Origin: Colletotrichum lupini
Taxonomy: Eukaryota; Ascomycota; Sordariomycetes; Glomerellales; Glomerellaceae
Direction: 5' to 3'
NCBI RefSeq assembly: GCF_023278565.1
Contig: NC_064681.1
Location: 4,030,001 to 4,094,000 of the forward strand
DNA: 64,000 nt
Within the stretch, counting starts at the first letter, position 1. The number at the start of each line of letters is the position of its first letter. Below the pieces are notes generated by a model. That model was not told where the DNA came from. It saw nothing but the letters and a program-made list of their open reading frames with translations, and made no database searches. Below are positions 11,235 to 23,536 of the stretch, in pieces. Made by a program: the position numbers and the translations under genes.

Positions 11235-13200
11235 ATGATGTTCTTGACGAGGCTCACAAGAGCTTGCTCGTCCCGGCACGAGTTCAAGCAATTCATCCAA
11301 ACCAAAGAACATCCCGAAGAGGGGACGGCGTACTTCAACGAAGACTTGCTACCTACTCCTTCAGGTCAGTTGTCAGTTGAAAGCTTTTCGACACAATGAG
11401 CAAATAGCTTATTTTTCTCTGAAGAGCATCGAAGTTGGACAGCTTTACACTTCTTCACGTACTACTTGACCCAGACATTTTCTCCAGGCTCTTACAATCT
11501 TGGAGCAACTCTCATCTCAATTGGCTTAGTATGTTGAGTCTAGTCTCTACCGTACATTATACTATGAGGAGTCTCTTACAATCAATGCGCAGCAATGGTG
11601 GCACGGCATGATTGCAGCCGTGATCGGCTCCGCTATCCTCAGCGTTGTGGTGTTCCTCAACTCCCGCGGTGCAACTTGCTATCATGTTGGATTCCCCGTT
11701 TACGTTCGCGCTGCTGCCGGTGTTAGCGGTGCAAACCTATTTATAGTCGTACGCGCCTCCGTCGCCGTCATCTACTTCGCAACTCAGTCATTCTATGGCG
11801 GTATGCTCACTTCAGTGGCCCTCAGGGCCATATTCGGCTCCGGGTGGGATAATATTACTAACCGCCTCCCGACAAGCGCGGGGATTACTTCCAAGAACCT
11901 GTTGGCATTCTTCATCTTCTGGATCATGCAGTTTCCGGTGATGTTCATCCATCCGACTATGCTTCGACACCTATTTGTGGTGAAGTCCGTGGCTACAACT
12001 GCAGGTCTAGTCGGCGTCCTAGGATGGGCAGTACATGCGAATGGAGGGAGCCTGGGTGGTTTTAACTTTGGAGCAAAGTCTCTAAGCGGCGCGGCACTTG
12101 TGTGGCCCATGATCCAAGCTATTAACAGCGTCATGGCGGCCCTCTGCCCGATCCTGGTCAACCAACCTGATGTCGCTCGGTACGCTACACGTCCAGCACA
12201 GGCAACCTGGTCACAAGCCATTGGGATCCTGGTCAGTAAGGTGCTCGTCATGTTTCTGAGCTGTGCCACAACTAGTGCGGCTGCTGGTGTTCTTGGCAAG
12301 AGCTATTGGAACGTCTGGGATCTCTACAACGCTATCTTGACTGAGTACTGGGGTCCTGGAGCCCGCGCTGGGATGTTCTTCGCTTCGGCGGTAAGATGAA
12401 CATCGTCCAGAGCGGTTTTCGGTTTGCTAATCGGTGTATCAGGGCATGATTTTGGCGATTATCGCGACCAATGCCGGCTCAAATTCCCTGCCTGTCGGTG
12501 CTGATACCAGCGGGCTGTGGCCGAGGTATATCAACATTGTCAGGGGTCAGGTGATATGTGCTCTGCTTGCACCCCTTTGTGTACCGTGGAAAATTATCGC
12601 CAGTGCCAGTTCCTTCCTCACTTTCTTGGGGTCATACACCGTTTTCTTGATGCCGACCTGTGGTGTAAGTACAAGTAGTCTTTATCCCTACAAGAAATCC
12701 CCGTCGTATTAATGAATCTCCAGATCATGGTTGTAGACTACTGGATCATCCGTCGAGGAAACCTCCATGTTCCAAGCTTGTACACAAAAGTAGAAGGCGC
12801 TCCTTACACGTACTACAAAGGTTGGAATTTGCGCGCGGTCGCCGCATGGGTTGCTGGCGTTGCATTTACTGTACATGGCATTGCTGGAAATCTTGACCCC
12901 GACTCCGTTAACCAGGCAAGCAAGAACATGTATAAGCTCGGTTTTCTGCTTTCTCTCGCAATGGGTTCGCTAGTCTACTTCGTAGCTTGTGCTATCTGGC
13001 CCATTCCGGTTTATCCACAAGAGCTGGAGTCAGAGATACGCACGGGCTTTGAGAGCATGGCGCCATCAGAGGGTTTCTTTCCCGGAGAGAGTGTTGATAC
13101 TATTCGTGGAGTCTTTTATGCCGTTGAGGAGACTGAAGTCAAGCAGACTACGGGGAAGAGCGCCGGCGCTGAGTCTATCAGCGAGAAGTATACGGTTTAG
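11235..13200 (+). CDS. NCS1-family permease (uracil/allantoin/ureide type)
   Basis: Five exons (11235-11364, 11425-11528, 11593-12390, 12443-12664, 12724-13200) with introns of 52-64 nt encode 576 residues. Two adjacent ATGs (11235, 11238) start the frame. The protein has the fungal NCS1 order: cytoplasmic N-terminus with EHPEEGTAYFNEDLLPTP, then TYYLTQTFSPGSYNLGATLISIGL at span 1, QWWHG, the QSFYGG loop, the QPDVARYA stretch, NAGSNSLPVGADTSGLWPRYINI, and a long charged C-terminal tail ending SEKYTV. These are plasma-membrane proton symporters for nucleobases, nucleosides, allantoin, hydantoins or related compounds. Neighbouring PuuE-like hydrolase and amidase genes suggest a ureide or cyclic amide as substrate. 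The family is certain; the solute is not. Confidence 0.92.
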
Positions 13201-13496
13201 AATAAGGTGTGGTCAAATACTACGTACTCGGATAACAAATTTGTACGTTTCATTTCGTCAGATTTTCGCGTCTTCCAAACAAACTGGTCTAACTTCCTAA
13301 TGGAATTATCAAGAGTCTTCGATTACTTGTCTTATCACCATAAAATCACCGTTGAAATTTGCCCCAACTGGTGAAAGGTTTCGACAACCTTTTCCCAGAA
13401 AAGATATCTTCTGCTAAATGCAAGGGACCAGACAGTACTTCCATTGTATTCCATTTCAAGGAGAACCGTTTTTAGATTTAATTCGATTCAAATGCT

Positions 13497-15768
13497 CTAT
13501 TCGTTCCAAGTGCCTGAAAGACTCTGTAGTAACTCAAAATTCGGCATCCAGACAGGACTTGCACCTTCTGTGTCCTGATCGATCCAATTTGCAAGCTCTG
13601 CAACCATCGGCCAAGCGCCCTCAAACTCCCCAAGCGCTATTCCACCGTCTTCAGACATCAAGAATTGATTGTAAGTGCTATCAATCGGACGCGTCGTGGT
13701 CTCGTTCCCACTGAGGTCAGGATTTTGTACTCCACGGCTATCAGCCGCACCCGGTGCTTTGCCGGCTCTCATTTGGGCCGAGGCCATCTCAGCAAGGCCA
13801 GCCTCGTTGTCCTGAAGCTTTTCCATGGCTGCATTGACAAGCACCTCAAATGCGTCTCGGTACTTACGTACCCAGGGAGCCCTCTCGCTCATGACGAAGA
13901 GCACTAGGGAGCAAGCTCTGATATCGTTTGACACAGCCACCGACCAAAGGGCATTACCCTGGGTCCAGATTCCATACACGAGAGTGACTCCTGCAACAAA
14001 GACTGTTTGGACTGCGATGAAGCTGTGGCCGTAGTCTAGCGTCTGATGCAATCTCTTATGTGCTTGGCATATGTCACCTGCGGCTCGCATGCACAGTCCG
14101 TAGAACGGGTCTGTTGCTGGTAGTATCGGCAAAAATGGCTGTATCAGAAGACGGAGCGCACGATTGTAGAGCAGAAGCGCATAGTTCAGATCTGGATGAC
14201 CTGCAGGAATCCAATCCCTCAGAGAGTCCCGCCAGAATTTGAGTTGCTGATGCAGCCGGTCTAGTTTGGGCCGGAGTGCGTCCAAAGTCTTGTCCGTACG
14301 ATAGACCGAGTGGTGAATCTTGGACTCGATCCTGCGAAGCTTAAAAAGAACAAGTGCTAGAGTGATGTCGTTCCCGACAAGGACCGAAGCAGATGGGCTC
14401 CCGTTGATGATGGTATTCGGAAGCTCAACGTCGATCTGGTTATCTGCGATGCTTAAAGGCCGACCCAGCGACACTGCTATGGTTCTTTCAAGAGAATAGA
14501 CAGACCAAAAAAGCCTGCGTCTTCTTTGAACGATAGGACCATCAAGATTTTGTTCATGTGCCGCATGATGTAAGCCGAGATCGATTGATGTTCTCATTGC
14601 TAGGCCAATCATGTACCACAGCCCATGACTAGATGTTGACCGAAGATGGAACATCACGAGTAACGTCATTGCCTCGATGTTCTGGACTGTTCTCGACTCT
14701 CTGGCTGCTGAGATATGCTGTAAAGCAGTGATATAGAGAGCCTTCAGGAATGATGTCAACAATCTCAAACCTAAGGTACTTAATAATGGTGTCAAAAGCA
14801 TACCTCTGGAGATAACACTGGCCCCCTTTGCGTCAATTGCACTAAAGTTGCCCCCATAGCGTATACAAGGTACAACTTGAAGATACCGAAGCGTTCAATC
14901 CTTGTAAGAGTTTGTGTTGGTTTAGCAGCCAGAGTCATTCTCTCGCTATGCAACTTCCACAACTCCTCAGGCTCCAGGAAAGGGTACTTGGAGTGCAGCT
15001 GAGAAGTGTACGCTTTGAGCATTTGAGAACCCTGCTCATCACTTGGAGGTTCCTTGACACTATGAGCCAAAAGATCTTCCACTGTGATGCATCTCGGACT
15101 GGGATTGATGCAGTTAGCTTGATTGCCTGTAGTGCTATCCTGTATGTCTGGCAACATCTTATTCCAGACAGTCGCTTGAACCATCTCGCCAAGATTCAGG
15201 GCTAGGGATAGTCCAGACGAGGGTCCAACATAAGCCGGCGCCTCGAAGTTTCCTAGCGAGACGTGTGCTACAACGTCACTGAGGGCATTTTTGTCTCTAC
15301 CCGACGGAACCGAGTAGTTGCTTGCGGTTTCCCTTGGAGTTGTGGTTGCTTCTGGGGTAGGGACTTGGGCTAGCTTGTTCTCCAAGAAAGCTACTCGCTC
15401 TTCGAGAGCTCGTGTGTATCTGCATCGGAGTTCAGTCTACATACATTCGATCAAAACTTTACAACTTAATCGGCATCGAAGGACCAACTACTTACGCAAT
15501 CGATGAAGCATCGTCGGAGACATCTGTCTTATCACACTGTGCTCCTGATTTACGACAATTGGAGCAAATAGGATATTGGTCGTCACACTGGACCTAGAAT
15601 CAGAGGAAAACGTCCTGCGTGCAATTTTGATTGGCTCTGGGTAAGCACCTTCTGCTTACGACTTTTGCATCTCGTACATGCAGTCCTGCCCCTCTTCCGG
15701 GGGTTCACAGCTACAGCCCCGGGCGTGGCCAGGGGCGGTGATACCGAGTTCTGAGTTTCGGACGTCAT
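13497..15768 (-). CDS. Zn2Cys6 transcription factor with fungal-specific middle homology region
   Basis: Four exons (15768-15649, 15587-15496, 15419-14804, 14741-13497) give 690 residues. The binuclear cluster is split by the first intron and is perfect after splicing at TGT: C31-x2-C34-x6-C41-x6-C48-x2-C51-x6-C58. If the intron ended at the earlier CTAG, the spacing would become x8 and break the cluster, so the 15588 boundary is preferred. A short coiled-coil (YTRALEERVAFLENKL) follows. The middle homology region contains RRRRLFWSVYSLERTIAVSLGRPLSI. It should bind CGG half-sites in the nucleus. It sits between the permease and the hydrolase genes, and its own upstream region carries several TCGGA/TCCGA palindromes, which suggests a pathway-specific, self-regulating activator. 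Confidence 0.9.
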
Positions 15769-16230
15769 GCCCGTCCTTCAATGCCAAGGTTTGTTGTGCT
15801 GCCCAAAAACTTCGTTCGGATGATAGTGGCGGAGATCCGATTTACATACTTGTCGGATCCTCCTAAAATTTGCCGATGCCGCCTGAGCGCAGTTGATTGT
15901 TGGGACTAATCCGTGCAGGGCTAGTCTCTTCGGACAACATCCGATTCTATGAACAGTCACCTCCGATCGGAGGTTCCGACCATATTTGTGTCAACTGGCC
16001 GTTTTCGGCATTCGACCGTCTCGACAGGGTGCTTTCTGGCCGAAATCTGAGAATCCTAACAACAAGCGGTGTTTGGTCGACAACCCATTGCGCGACGATT
16101 ATTCGCGTTATACCATTTGTTTCGGCTAGTCTACGTCTATTGGTTCTGACCCCGAGCTAGTTCTCGATTCCAATGAGCCTGAGAAGGCTCACACGGTCAA
16201 ACAATTTGATATTGACTACATACATGTGAT
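15769..16230. promoter_or_regulatory. Promoter region of the Zn2Cys6 regulator, dense in TCGGA/TCCGA sites
   Basis: 462 bp hold a TCGGA at 15816, CGG-N4-CCG at 15830-15839, TCGGA at 15853, CGG-N7-CCG at 15931-15943 and a perfect 14-bp palindrome CCTCCGATCGGAGG at 15960-15973. This density is far above what the surrounding DNA shows. The region is the 5' flank of the regulator and the 3' flank of the deacetylase-like gene. Confidence 0.5.
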
Positions 16231-17328
16231 TCATTTGCCCTTCATCCACTTCCTGTTTGGCTCGTATGGAAATTCCGCTCTCATGTGTTTGGCGATATCT
16301 CGTCTCGTTGTAACCCAAACTCCTTCTTTTTCCGCAATGTACTTCATGAACTTCCTCAAAGCCTCCGATCTGCCTGGTTTGCCAATGATACGTGTATGCA
16401 ATGGAATGTTCATCAGCTTGCCGCCCTCTCTGTACAAGCAATCAAAGGTGTTCTTCAAATACTGCTCATACGTCTCCGCAACAGAGCTGCCAAAGCCGGG
16501 CGACATGTGAAATTTTCCATCGTTGCAATCATAATTGTAGGGGATAAGCAGCATGCCTTCTCGCTTCTCCTCTGGCAACTCCTTCTCCCATGGCAAGTCG
16601 AGCCAGTAAGGAACATCATCGTTGTAGCATTCAGAAGACCAGAGAAACTCTCCTCCAAGACTCTTCCATACTTCCGGGAATAGCGAGGGGGTATTGGGTG
16701 TACCACGGCCAAAGTAAGCGCCGACGGGCATCTCACCTGATACTTCCTTCAGCATCAGGATGTTCTGTTTGATGTATTCCTTGTCCTCCTCGAGTGAATA
16801 GTTCCAGATATCCAGCCATCTGAGTCCGTGACAAGCGATTTCGTGCCCGTCTCGGACCAGCGCCTTTGCAAAGGTTGGGTTACGCTTGAGCGCGTGCGCT
16901 ACAGCGTAAGTAGTGAAGCTCCAGCCAAACTCTTTGAAGAGACGGATAAGACGCCAAGAGGCTGAGCGACTGCCATACTCAAAGTCTTGCTCAGCATTGA
17001 GGTACCTGGCGCCTTCTTTGTAGCCACCGGATGCGCCTTTCTCCCATAAGTAAGGTTCTGAGAAAGGGTCTCCGTCCAATGTGCTTCGTTCTCCGCCTTC
17101 CCTAATCATGTTTAGTGACAATATCGTCGAGTTGGTGATAACCAAACCTACTCATAGTTGAGGACGAAAGAAACCGCGATACGGGCACCATCTGGCCATT
17201 TTGGATCGAAGCCCTCCTCGCCGAAACCTAAGGGTTATTGTATCAGTTATCGCGACTACGCTGAAAGTAACAACAGACTCACCCTCAAAGTCCCGGGGTA
17301 TCTGCAAGCTTTCTTCGACATGAACCAT
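16231..17328 (-). CDS. Polysaccharide-deacetylase-fold hydrolase (PuuE allantoinase / chitin deacetylase-like)
   Basis: Three exons (17328-17283, 17227-17152, 17101-16231) with introns of 55 and 50 nt encode 330 residues starting MVHVEESLQIPRDF. No signal peptide is visible, which argues against a secreted chitin deacetylase. The NodB-fold features are VSFVLNYEEGGERS near the N-terminus, EYGSRSASWRLIRLF, GHEIACHGLRWLD with metal-type His residues, the FGRGTPNTPSLF strand, NDDVPYWL, and LMNIPLHTRIIGKPGR near the end. This arrangement is that of cytosolic PuuE-type allantoinases and related cyclic-imidase or ureide hydrolases. With a permease and an amidase alongside, ring opening of an imported cyclic ureide or imide is a reasonable role. 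The substrate cannot be read from the sequence. Confidence 0.85.
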
Positions 17329-17946
17329 TTTGTTAAGTGTAAAGATTAATCGGGTTGTTGATGATGGATTCCAGTAATGAGAGAGAATGTGAAACAGTCG
17401 CTTTTACCAGTTATTTGAACTGGCACATAACATTTTTGAAAGAAACATGAATGCATAAAGGCGCACCCATGATATACATCCAGCTCAAGGAAATGCTCTT
17501 CGATTAAGGTATATTCACCGAGGCCAATCAGGCGTTATCGCGATATGCTTGATACCAAGCGGGGTATTCCTGATGGTGGGGAGATCCTTCACGAGATAAG
17601 GCGATGGCGGGGAATGCCTACCGCAGTAAGCACCTAAGATGCGTTTTACTGCCGGTTCATTACCTCCGATCGCTTGATAACTTGCATGTAATTTCGGACG
17701 CCCGAAAACGCTAAGATAAGTCATTTCTAATTAGGCCGATGGAGATAGGCAGGTTGGCCAACGATGCTGATGTGGACTTACCTATCTTGGTACGTTTTCC
17801 GCGATTCAAGCCAGGCATAATAACCTACACTTGACGCCTTGATAGATGCACAATCTGCGACAGACCATAACTCAGGTGCAAAGTTTATTGCCCGGCTGAG
17901 TGTGAAATCTTACAAATCTTGATTCCCTTGGAACTATATTGACAAC
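17329..17946. promoter_or_regulatory. Divergent promoter region between deacetylase-like and amidase genes
   Basis: 618 bp lie between two divergent start codons. A CGG-N4-CCG palindrome (TTTCGGACGCCCGAAA) spans 17692-17707 and a TCCGATCG lies about 30 bp before it, repeating the half-sites seen beside the regulator and the permease. No gene is visible in between. Confidence 0.45.
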
Positions 17947-19665
17947 ATGTCTGTCTTCTCGCTGGAAGTAGAAAAGGCAAACCCAGTGACAGCAGGAGTC
18001 CTGGACGACAGCTTGCGAGCACTTGGCCTTACGATCAAACCGGAAGAAAAGGATGAATATCAGAGGCTTCTAGCCGTGTTCCACGAGTCTGTAGTGGGTC
18101 TTATGTCACTCCCTGGTAGGTTTCGTGTCCCGACCTTAGTTGAAGACATACTAATGACGATTTACGTCGCAGATTATGTGCCTCCAGTAGATGAGGAAAG
18201 ATTCCCAAGGGAGGAAATTCGATTTCCGGTTGTCTCAGAGAATCCTTTGGGTGCTTGGGCTTGGAGGTGCCGAGTAGAGGACAAGACCAAAAGCGGGGGA
18301 TTGCTGGCAGGTAAAACGATAGCCATCAAAGACAACATCGCAGTCAAGGGCGTTCCGATGCTTCTCGGTACCAACTTTGTTAGAGAATACGTTCCAGTAA
18401 GTCAAATCAATATGACTCACCAGTATTCTCATCAATTATACTAACCTAACTAGAACACCGACGCAACGTGTGTGGCAAGGCTGCTAGAATCCGGCGCAAT
18501 CATTGCTGGAAAGTCCGTGTGCGAGAATATGTGTCATTCCGCTACGAGCAGCTCTTCCTCAACCGGGCATGTACATAACCCCTATGCCAAAGGCTACAGC
18601 AGCGGGGGAAGCTCAAGTGGCTCAGGGGCACTCGTAGCCAACGGAGACGTGGATATGGCTCTTGGCGCTGACCAAGGCGGTTCAATACGTGTCCCTGCCG
18701 GATGGTGCGGTCTCTATGGGCTGAAGCCGACCTTTGGACTTGTGCCCTACACCGGTTGCGGCTCAAATGAGCCTACCAATGACCATGTCGGCCCCATGAC
18801 ACGAACACTTCTCGACAACGCGTTGATGCTTCAGGTCATTGCGGGCAACGACAACATTGACGACAGATCGTTCGCAGCACCGAACCCAGACAACGTTCCC
18901 AAGTACTATGATAACTTGACGAAGCTGGAAACCCCGAAAGATCTGTCCGGTGTCAAGATCGGCATCTTGATAGAAGGTATGAACCAGCCGTCAGTGGAAC
19001 CTCGCGTCAAGGCATGTGTCGAGGCTGCGATCCAAGGTTTTAAAAATCTTGGGGCGACCGTAGATGAAATTTCAATTCCCTTTCACTCCAAGGGAGCAGC
19101 CGTTTGGACTGCTATCAGCAAGAGTGGAGGTTACCTGGCGAAGAGAAATCTTGCATTCGGCAGGAGAGGCCACATCATGACCGACTTGGCGGACAAGTTT
19201 CAGGACCTTACGCAGAAACAGTGGGATAACGCATACGTTTCGTCAAAGAACATCTATCTCAACGGGGTCTACGCGCAAGCAGCGTTCCCAGGGTTGCTTG
19301 GAAAGGCGACGAATCTCAGCAGAAAGCTACGAGACGACTATGACAATGCTCTGCGAGAGTTTGATATTTTGGTGACGCCGAACTTACCCTACGTTGCCAA
19401 TTTCCATACTCCCTATGACGCGTCCCCGCTCGAGAAGATCGGAAAGCAAGTCGGACTCACTGCTAACACCGCCCCTTTCAATCAATCAGGCCATCCGGTC
19501 CTCGCTATGCCGATTGGTATGCTTCCGATTGAGGAAGGTCCTCTGAAAGGTTCGGGAACAAAACTGCCGGTGAGCATGCAAATCATTGGCAAGTGGTGGC
19601 ATGAAGAAGATGTTTACCGCGTCGCATACGCCTGGAGCTTAGAGTACGATTGGAAGACTAGATGA
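17947..19665 (+). CDS. Amidase-signature hydrolase
   Basis: Two exons, 17947-18396 and 18454-19665, separated by a 57-nt intron, encode 553 residues from an ATG at 17947. The amidase-signature triad is visible: Lys128 in GKTIAIKDNIAVKG, the cis-serine within GGSSSGSG (about 201-208) and nucleophile Ser227 in GADQGGSIRVPA. The C-terminal half keeps the family landmarks LVTPNLPYVA and HPVLAMPIGM. These enzymes hydrolyse amides, carbamoyl compounds or allophanate-like substrates to a carboxylate and ammonia. No secretion signal or transmembrane span is seen, so it is probably cytosolic. It is divergent from the PuuE-like hydrolase gene, which fits a two-step ring opening and deamidation route. 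The family is certain; the substrate is inferred only from neighbours. Confidence 0.92.
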
Positions 19666-20855
19666 ATGCATTCGGCGATCGATAATGACGCCGTAGACTC
19701 TAGACGGGTGTATGTACTCGCGAGACTTAGCAGGGGGGACTGCACATGCAGTCGTTAGAGGTTTTAAAGCCAATGCAGTCAGGCAATCTTAAAACCATGG
19801 TCTGCACATTTGTAAAGAAGGTGGCGATTGAATACATTAAAGAGGATTGACTGATTGAAAACAAAAATTCAGGCCTGTCAGACAATTGCTTGACTCAGAC
19901 TTGAAGTGGAAGTTCGGGTCTCATTGCTCCGAAAATCGGAGCTACTGTAGTGCTACTCCTCTAGCGGGCGCAACCACGATGTAGCGGTAATACGATAAAA
20001 TCCCTTACTACAAATGATCGAGCTGGTGGTCATTCACTTCAGAGACAGGCGGTGTGCAATGCTACTGCAACACTACATTGTGCGACGTTCCGGCTGTAGA
20101 CGGACCCGTGTCCGGCCCTCGAACGGCTCTCGGAGGCCTAAAAGCCGGCCGACCTCGGGGGCTGCGATTTCGGCCTTCTTGCCCTGCGCCGGTTCATCGG
20201 CGCCGACAGGAGGGGCCAAAAATGCTAGGTGAACCCCCACGCCCCGGCTCCGGCTCATTTCCGTATTTTCCAAGATGGCCCAGACTTTTCCAACCTGGAG
20301 AATGATGTTAGATAAGACACTTACGGCCTTGGTGGAGCTCCAGGTCGTCGCCCTTGTCCAATATCAAAGCCTGATTCCAACCCGAAGTGGAGGTGACAGA
20401 CGTAAGAGGTTGCAGATATTCCCCGCTGCGGAGACGCTCCGCTAGCACATAAGTCCAAAGACCGGGGCCCAATGAAACATTTTTTGCTGATTTTGGGGGC
20501 AGTTTTCTCACAAAGACCATGGATGATGTCTTTGAAGGCGTTTCGGCGGTGATAGTCCCAGTGCCCGACTTCGGAATCATGATCCCGAGGTGGGTAAGTA
20601 TGCAGCCGAGAATTTTCTGACGTTTTTCTGGTGTGGTCTTTGATGCTTTATATACAGCGCTTTGCCCCCCTCAGAAAACGGAACAATTCAGGACTGGTTA
20701 TTCATGATTTTGGTGGACACATTTCCTTGGCAATCCCTGTCACTCTCTCTTGTCAACTCTTCGCTCTCATCAGCTGCCTAGTTGAACTTCAAGTTGTCAA
20801 TACAGCTTCCCCACTACTGTTGCTTCTATTCCATGTTCGAATCATCACCATCATC
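19666..20855. other. Intergenic region with a perfect GCTCCGA/TCGGAGC inverted repeat
   Basis: About 1.2 kb between the amidase and the second MFS gene. A perfect 7-bp-arm inverted repeat GCTCCGA-AAA-TCGGAGC lies at 19926-19942 and contains the same TCCGA half-sites found in the neighbouring promoters. The segment around 20090-20240 is GC-rich. No coding region is supportable; the reverse frame at 20580-20308 has no domain and starts without context. Confidence 0.45.
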
Positions 20856-22761
20856 ATGTCCATCATGTCTGAACACACATTGTCAGAGGTCCCCACGAGG
20901 AAGGACGAATTACCTCCCGACCTGCTTGCGTTGAGAACCTCCAACGCTGAGAAGGGTGTGAACATTATTGCTCAAACGCCCAGCCGACCATACTCGTACC
21001 GTGAAGATGAGACAGTCTACGATCGCTTTACACCCGGTCGTAAGCGAATTATCACAGCCATCGTGTCCTTCGCTGGTTTGGGCATTAACCTAGCTTCACT
21101 GCTCGTGCTCTCAGCGTTGCCGGAGGTAGCAGCGGCTTTCAACACAACTGGAACAGTCATCAATTTTACCAATGCTCTTTTCCTATTAATGATGGGCATC
21201 GGTGTTCTCTTCTGGGGCCCATTAAGTCAGGTCTACGGTAGAAAATGGGTAAGCAAAACCACCTTTGTACATCCCACCGTCATGTATCATAGTTGCAGTC
21301 AGCTCTCAATCGGCCAATTTGGCATATATCTCGCCCTACACTTGAACTAAATGTCCTAGATCTTCGTCATATCGACAGTGTTGTTCTGCACGTTTTCACT
21401 GGCTACAGCGGTTTCCCCCAATCTGCCAGCTTTCTTCATCTTCCGTTCAATCACTGCATTTGCCGGAACCTCTTTCCTTATCGTTGGGTCTGCCTGTCTC
21501 AGTGACATTTATCGTCCGACTGAACGTGGCACGGCATTGGGTTGGTTTCTTGGAGGCACCCTGTGAGTCCAAGCCCCTTCACGCTCCGTTTTCTGGTCGA
21601 TCGAACATTCATGGCTGATACATGTACTCTTCATAAGTATCGGGCCTGCTCTTGGTCCTTTCATCGGAGGTGTCATCGTTACGTACTCAACCTGGAAATC
21701 TCTTTTCTGGTTCCAGGGCGCTCTCGGTGGCGCTGCTATGGTCCTGGCAGTCGCATTCCTCCCGGAAACAAGTCACGGAAAGTGGTCTGAAGAATTGGAG
21801 GGAATGACAACCAAAGAGAAGATTAGCCAGATCTGGGAGTGGGCGAATCCGTTTCGAGTCATCAGTCTATTTCGGTACCCCAAGATCCTCATCGTCGTGA
21901 GTTCTCCTCGCCCTTTCGTCATCAACGAGCCTTTGAGGTGTTCACCAGACCGATTACGGTAGAACAACGGCCGTCCCAGTGGATGTGTAGCTACAGCCTA
22001 CGGCGGTAAGGCCCTTCACCAATGTGTATCATCAGCTGACTATGCACCCAGGGTGTTGCGGCATCGTCTGTCCTGTGGAATATGCAGGTTCTCTTGACAC
22101 CAGTTCGCTACGTTATCAACCCGAGATTCCACCTTACCTCCCCTCTGCAGTCAGGATTCTTCTTCTTGGCACCTGGAGCAGGATATCTCGTTGGTACCTT
22201 TTTTGGCGGCCGATATGCCGATTACACCGTGAAGAAGTGGATCGCTAAGAGGGGACGGCGTATTCCGGAAGACCGTCTACGGAGTGCCTTTATCGCGCTA
22301 GGGGTTGTCATCCCGGCGACCACCATCATCTATGGATGGGCAATCGACAAGGCTAAGGGCGGTATCCCACTCCCCGTCATCTGCATGTTCTTGCAAGGCG
22401 TTGCGCAGATGGTCTGCTTCCCGTGTCTTAACAGTTACTGTTTAGATGTCTTCAGAGAGAGGGCAGCTGAAGTCATGGGTAAGCATGCTCAACCTCCTCC
22501 CCTCGGCCTAGTGCCAGATACGCTGACAGTATTTTGCTAGCTGGCAACTACTTCATCAGGTACACTTTTGCTGCCATCGGTACGGCAGTGGTACTTCCAG
22601 GTATTCAGGGCATTGGTGTGGGTTGGTTCTCCACAGTGAGTGCTCTCTTCGTTGCGATTTCAAGTGCTGCTGTGTGTGGTATCGTCATCTTTGGTACGAG
22701 ACAGAAGAACAGGGAGGAAAAGTCGGAACGCGCCCAAGCACATGGGATTGCTGGAGTTTAA
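20856..22761 (+). CDS. MFS transporter, DHA1 type (12 membrane spans)
   Basis: Five exons (20856-21248, 21360-21562, 21638-21896, 22052-22478, 22541-22761) encode 500 residues. ATG codons occur at 20856 and 20865 in the same frame. After a cytoplasmic N-terminus (YDRFTPGRKRIIT) the protein has the span 2-3 loop GPLSQVYGRKW, the RSITAFAGTSFLIVGSACLSDIYRPTERGTALGW region and the central PFRVISLFRYPKILIV segment. The fourth block joins as ILIV-GVAASSVLWNMQVLLTPVRYVINPRF across a long 155-nt intron, matching the usual fungal pattern. Family members export drugs, polyamines or mycotoxin-like compounds by proton antiport at the plasma membrane. It may belong to the amidase group or stand alone. Confidence 0.88.
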
Positions 22762-23536
22762 ATGGGTAACATCAATCAAGCTAAGTCTTCAGTTTCTGTT
22801 TCGTCGTTCATCTAGCAAACATTCCGGTAGCTTATACCTTAAATTCCAATATCATTGAGATTCCTTCATCACTGAATGTTTGAGACTCTGAGAATGTAGA
22901 CTGAGTCATGATAAAGGTAGGTCAATCGACGTGCGAAGATATCTTTAGCGCCTGAGATTTCTGCTCTGAAACATCAAGTGGAAAAGACTCGGAAGAACTT
23001 CCACCTAGATACGTCACTTTCGAGAATTGTCCAGAACATCTGGTTCTGTTGATGTGATGGAGATAAATCGAGTGCAGATTTCGGTCATGACCGGTGTCGT
23101 GCCAAGGGCGCAGGCCAGATGGAGACTTTTGAGCAGATGCAACCAATCAGTTTGCATCTTGACCTGTGGCTTGACAATAAGGCGCCCTAACAAAGGCGAG
23201 ACTTTCCTCTAATAGCCGCACGGAGACAACAGCCGATGCGGCTCGACGCGCCCTGTCAGTGGGAATTTAGCGTTTTTAGCGACGTGTCTTCCAGAAGCAT
23301 CGATTTTGGGAAAGTCTTCTGGCTAGGGTCAAATGAAGATGATAACAGGTCTGGGATATCTTGGAACCGTACAAAAGGGCGTTAGAACCAGATCGCTGGG
23401 CTTGAGAAGTAATCCGAACCATCCGATCAGATCTGCCATCGTTGTGGGCCATCAATTGCACCAAAAAAGCACGCCACGTAACGCCACGCATATCCCGATT
23501 CACTACAATTTATTCTCAACCTTGACTACATCGACC
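22762..23536. other. Intergenic region, nothing recognised
   Basis: About 775 bp of ordinary composition between two genes on the same strand. An open frame extends upstream of the GNAT start from 23333 but begins at an internal codon without conserved content. No repeat or RNA gene is seen. Confidence 0.45.

Noticed and set aside
15588..15600. Earlier acceptor (CTAG) for the first intron of the Zn2Cys6 gene
   Set aside because: It would add two residues between the second and third cysteines and break the conserved C-x2-C-x6-C spacing.
20308..20580. Reverse open frame of 90 codons upstream of the second MFS gene
   Set aside because: No domain, no good start context and GC-rich low-complexity surroundings.
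21963..22005. Possible extra exon in the second MFS gene
   Set aside because: Its phase does not join the next exon; direct joining of 21896 to 22052 gives the family sequence ILIVGVAASSVLWN.
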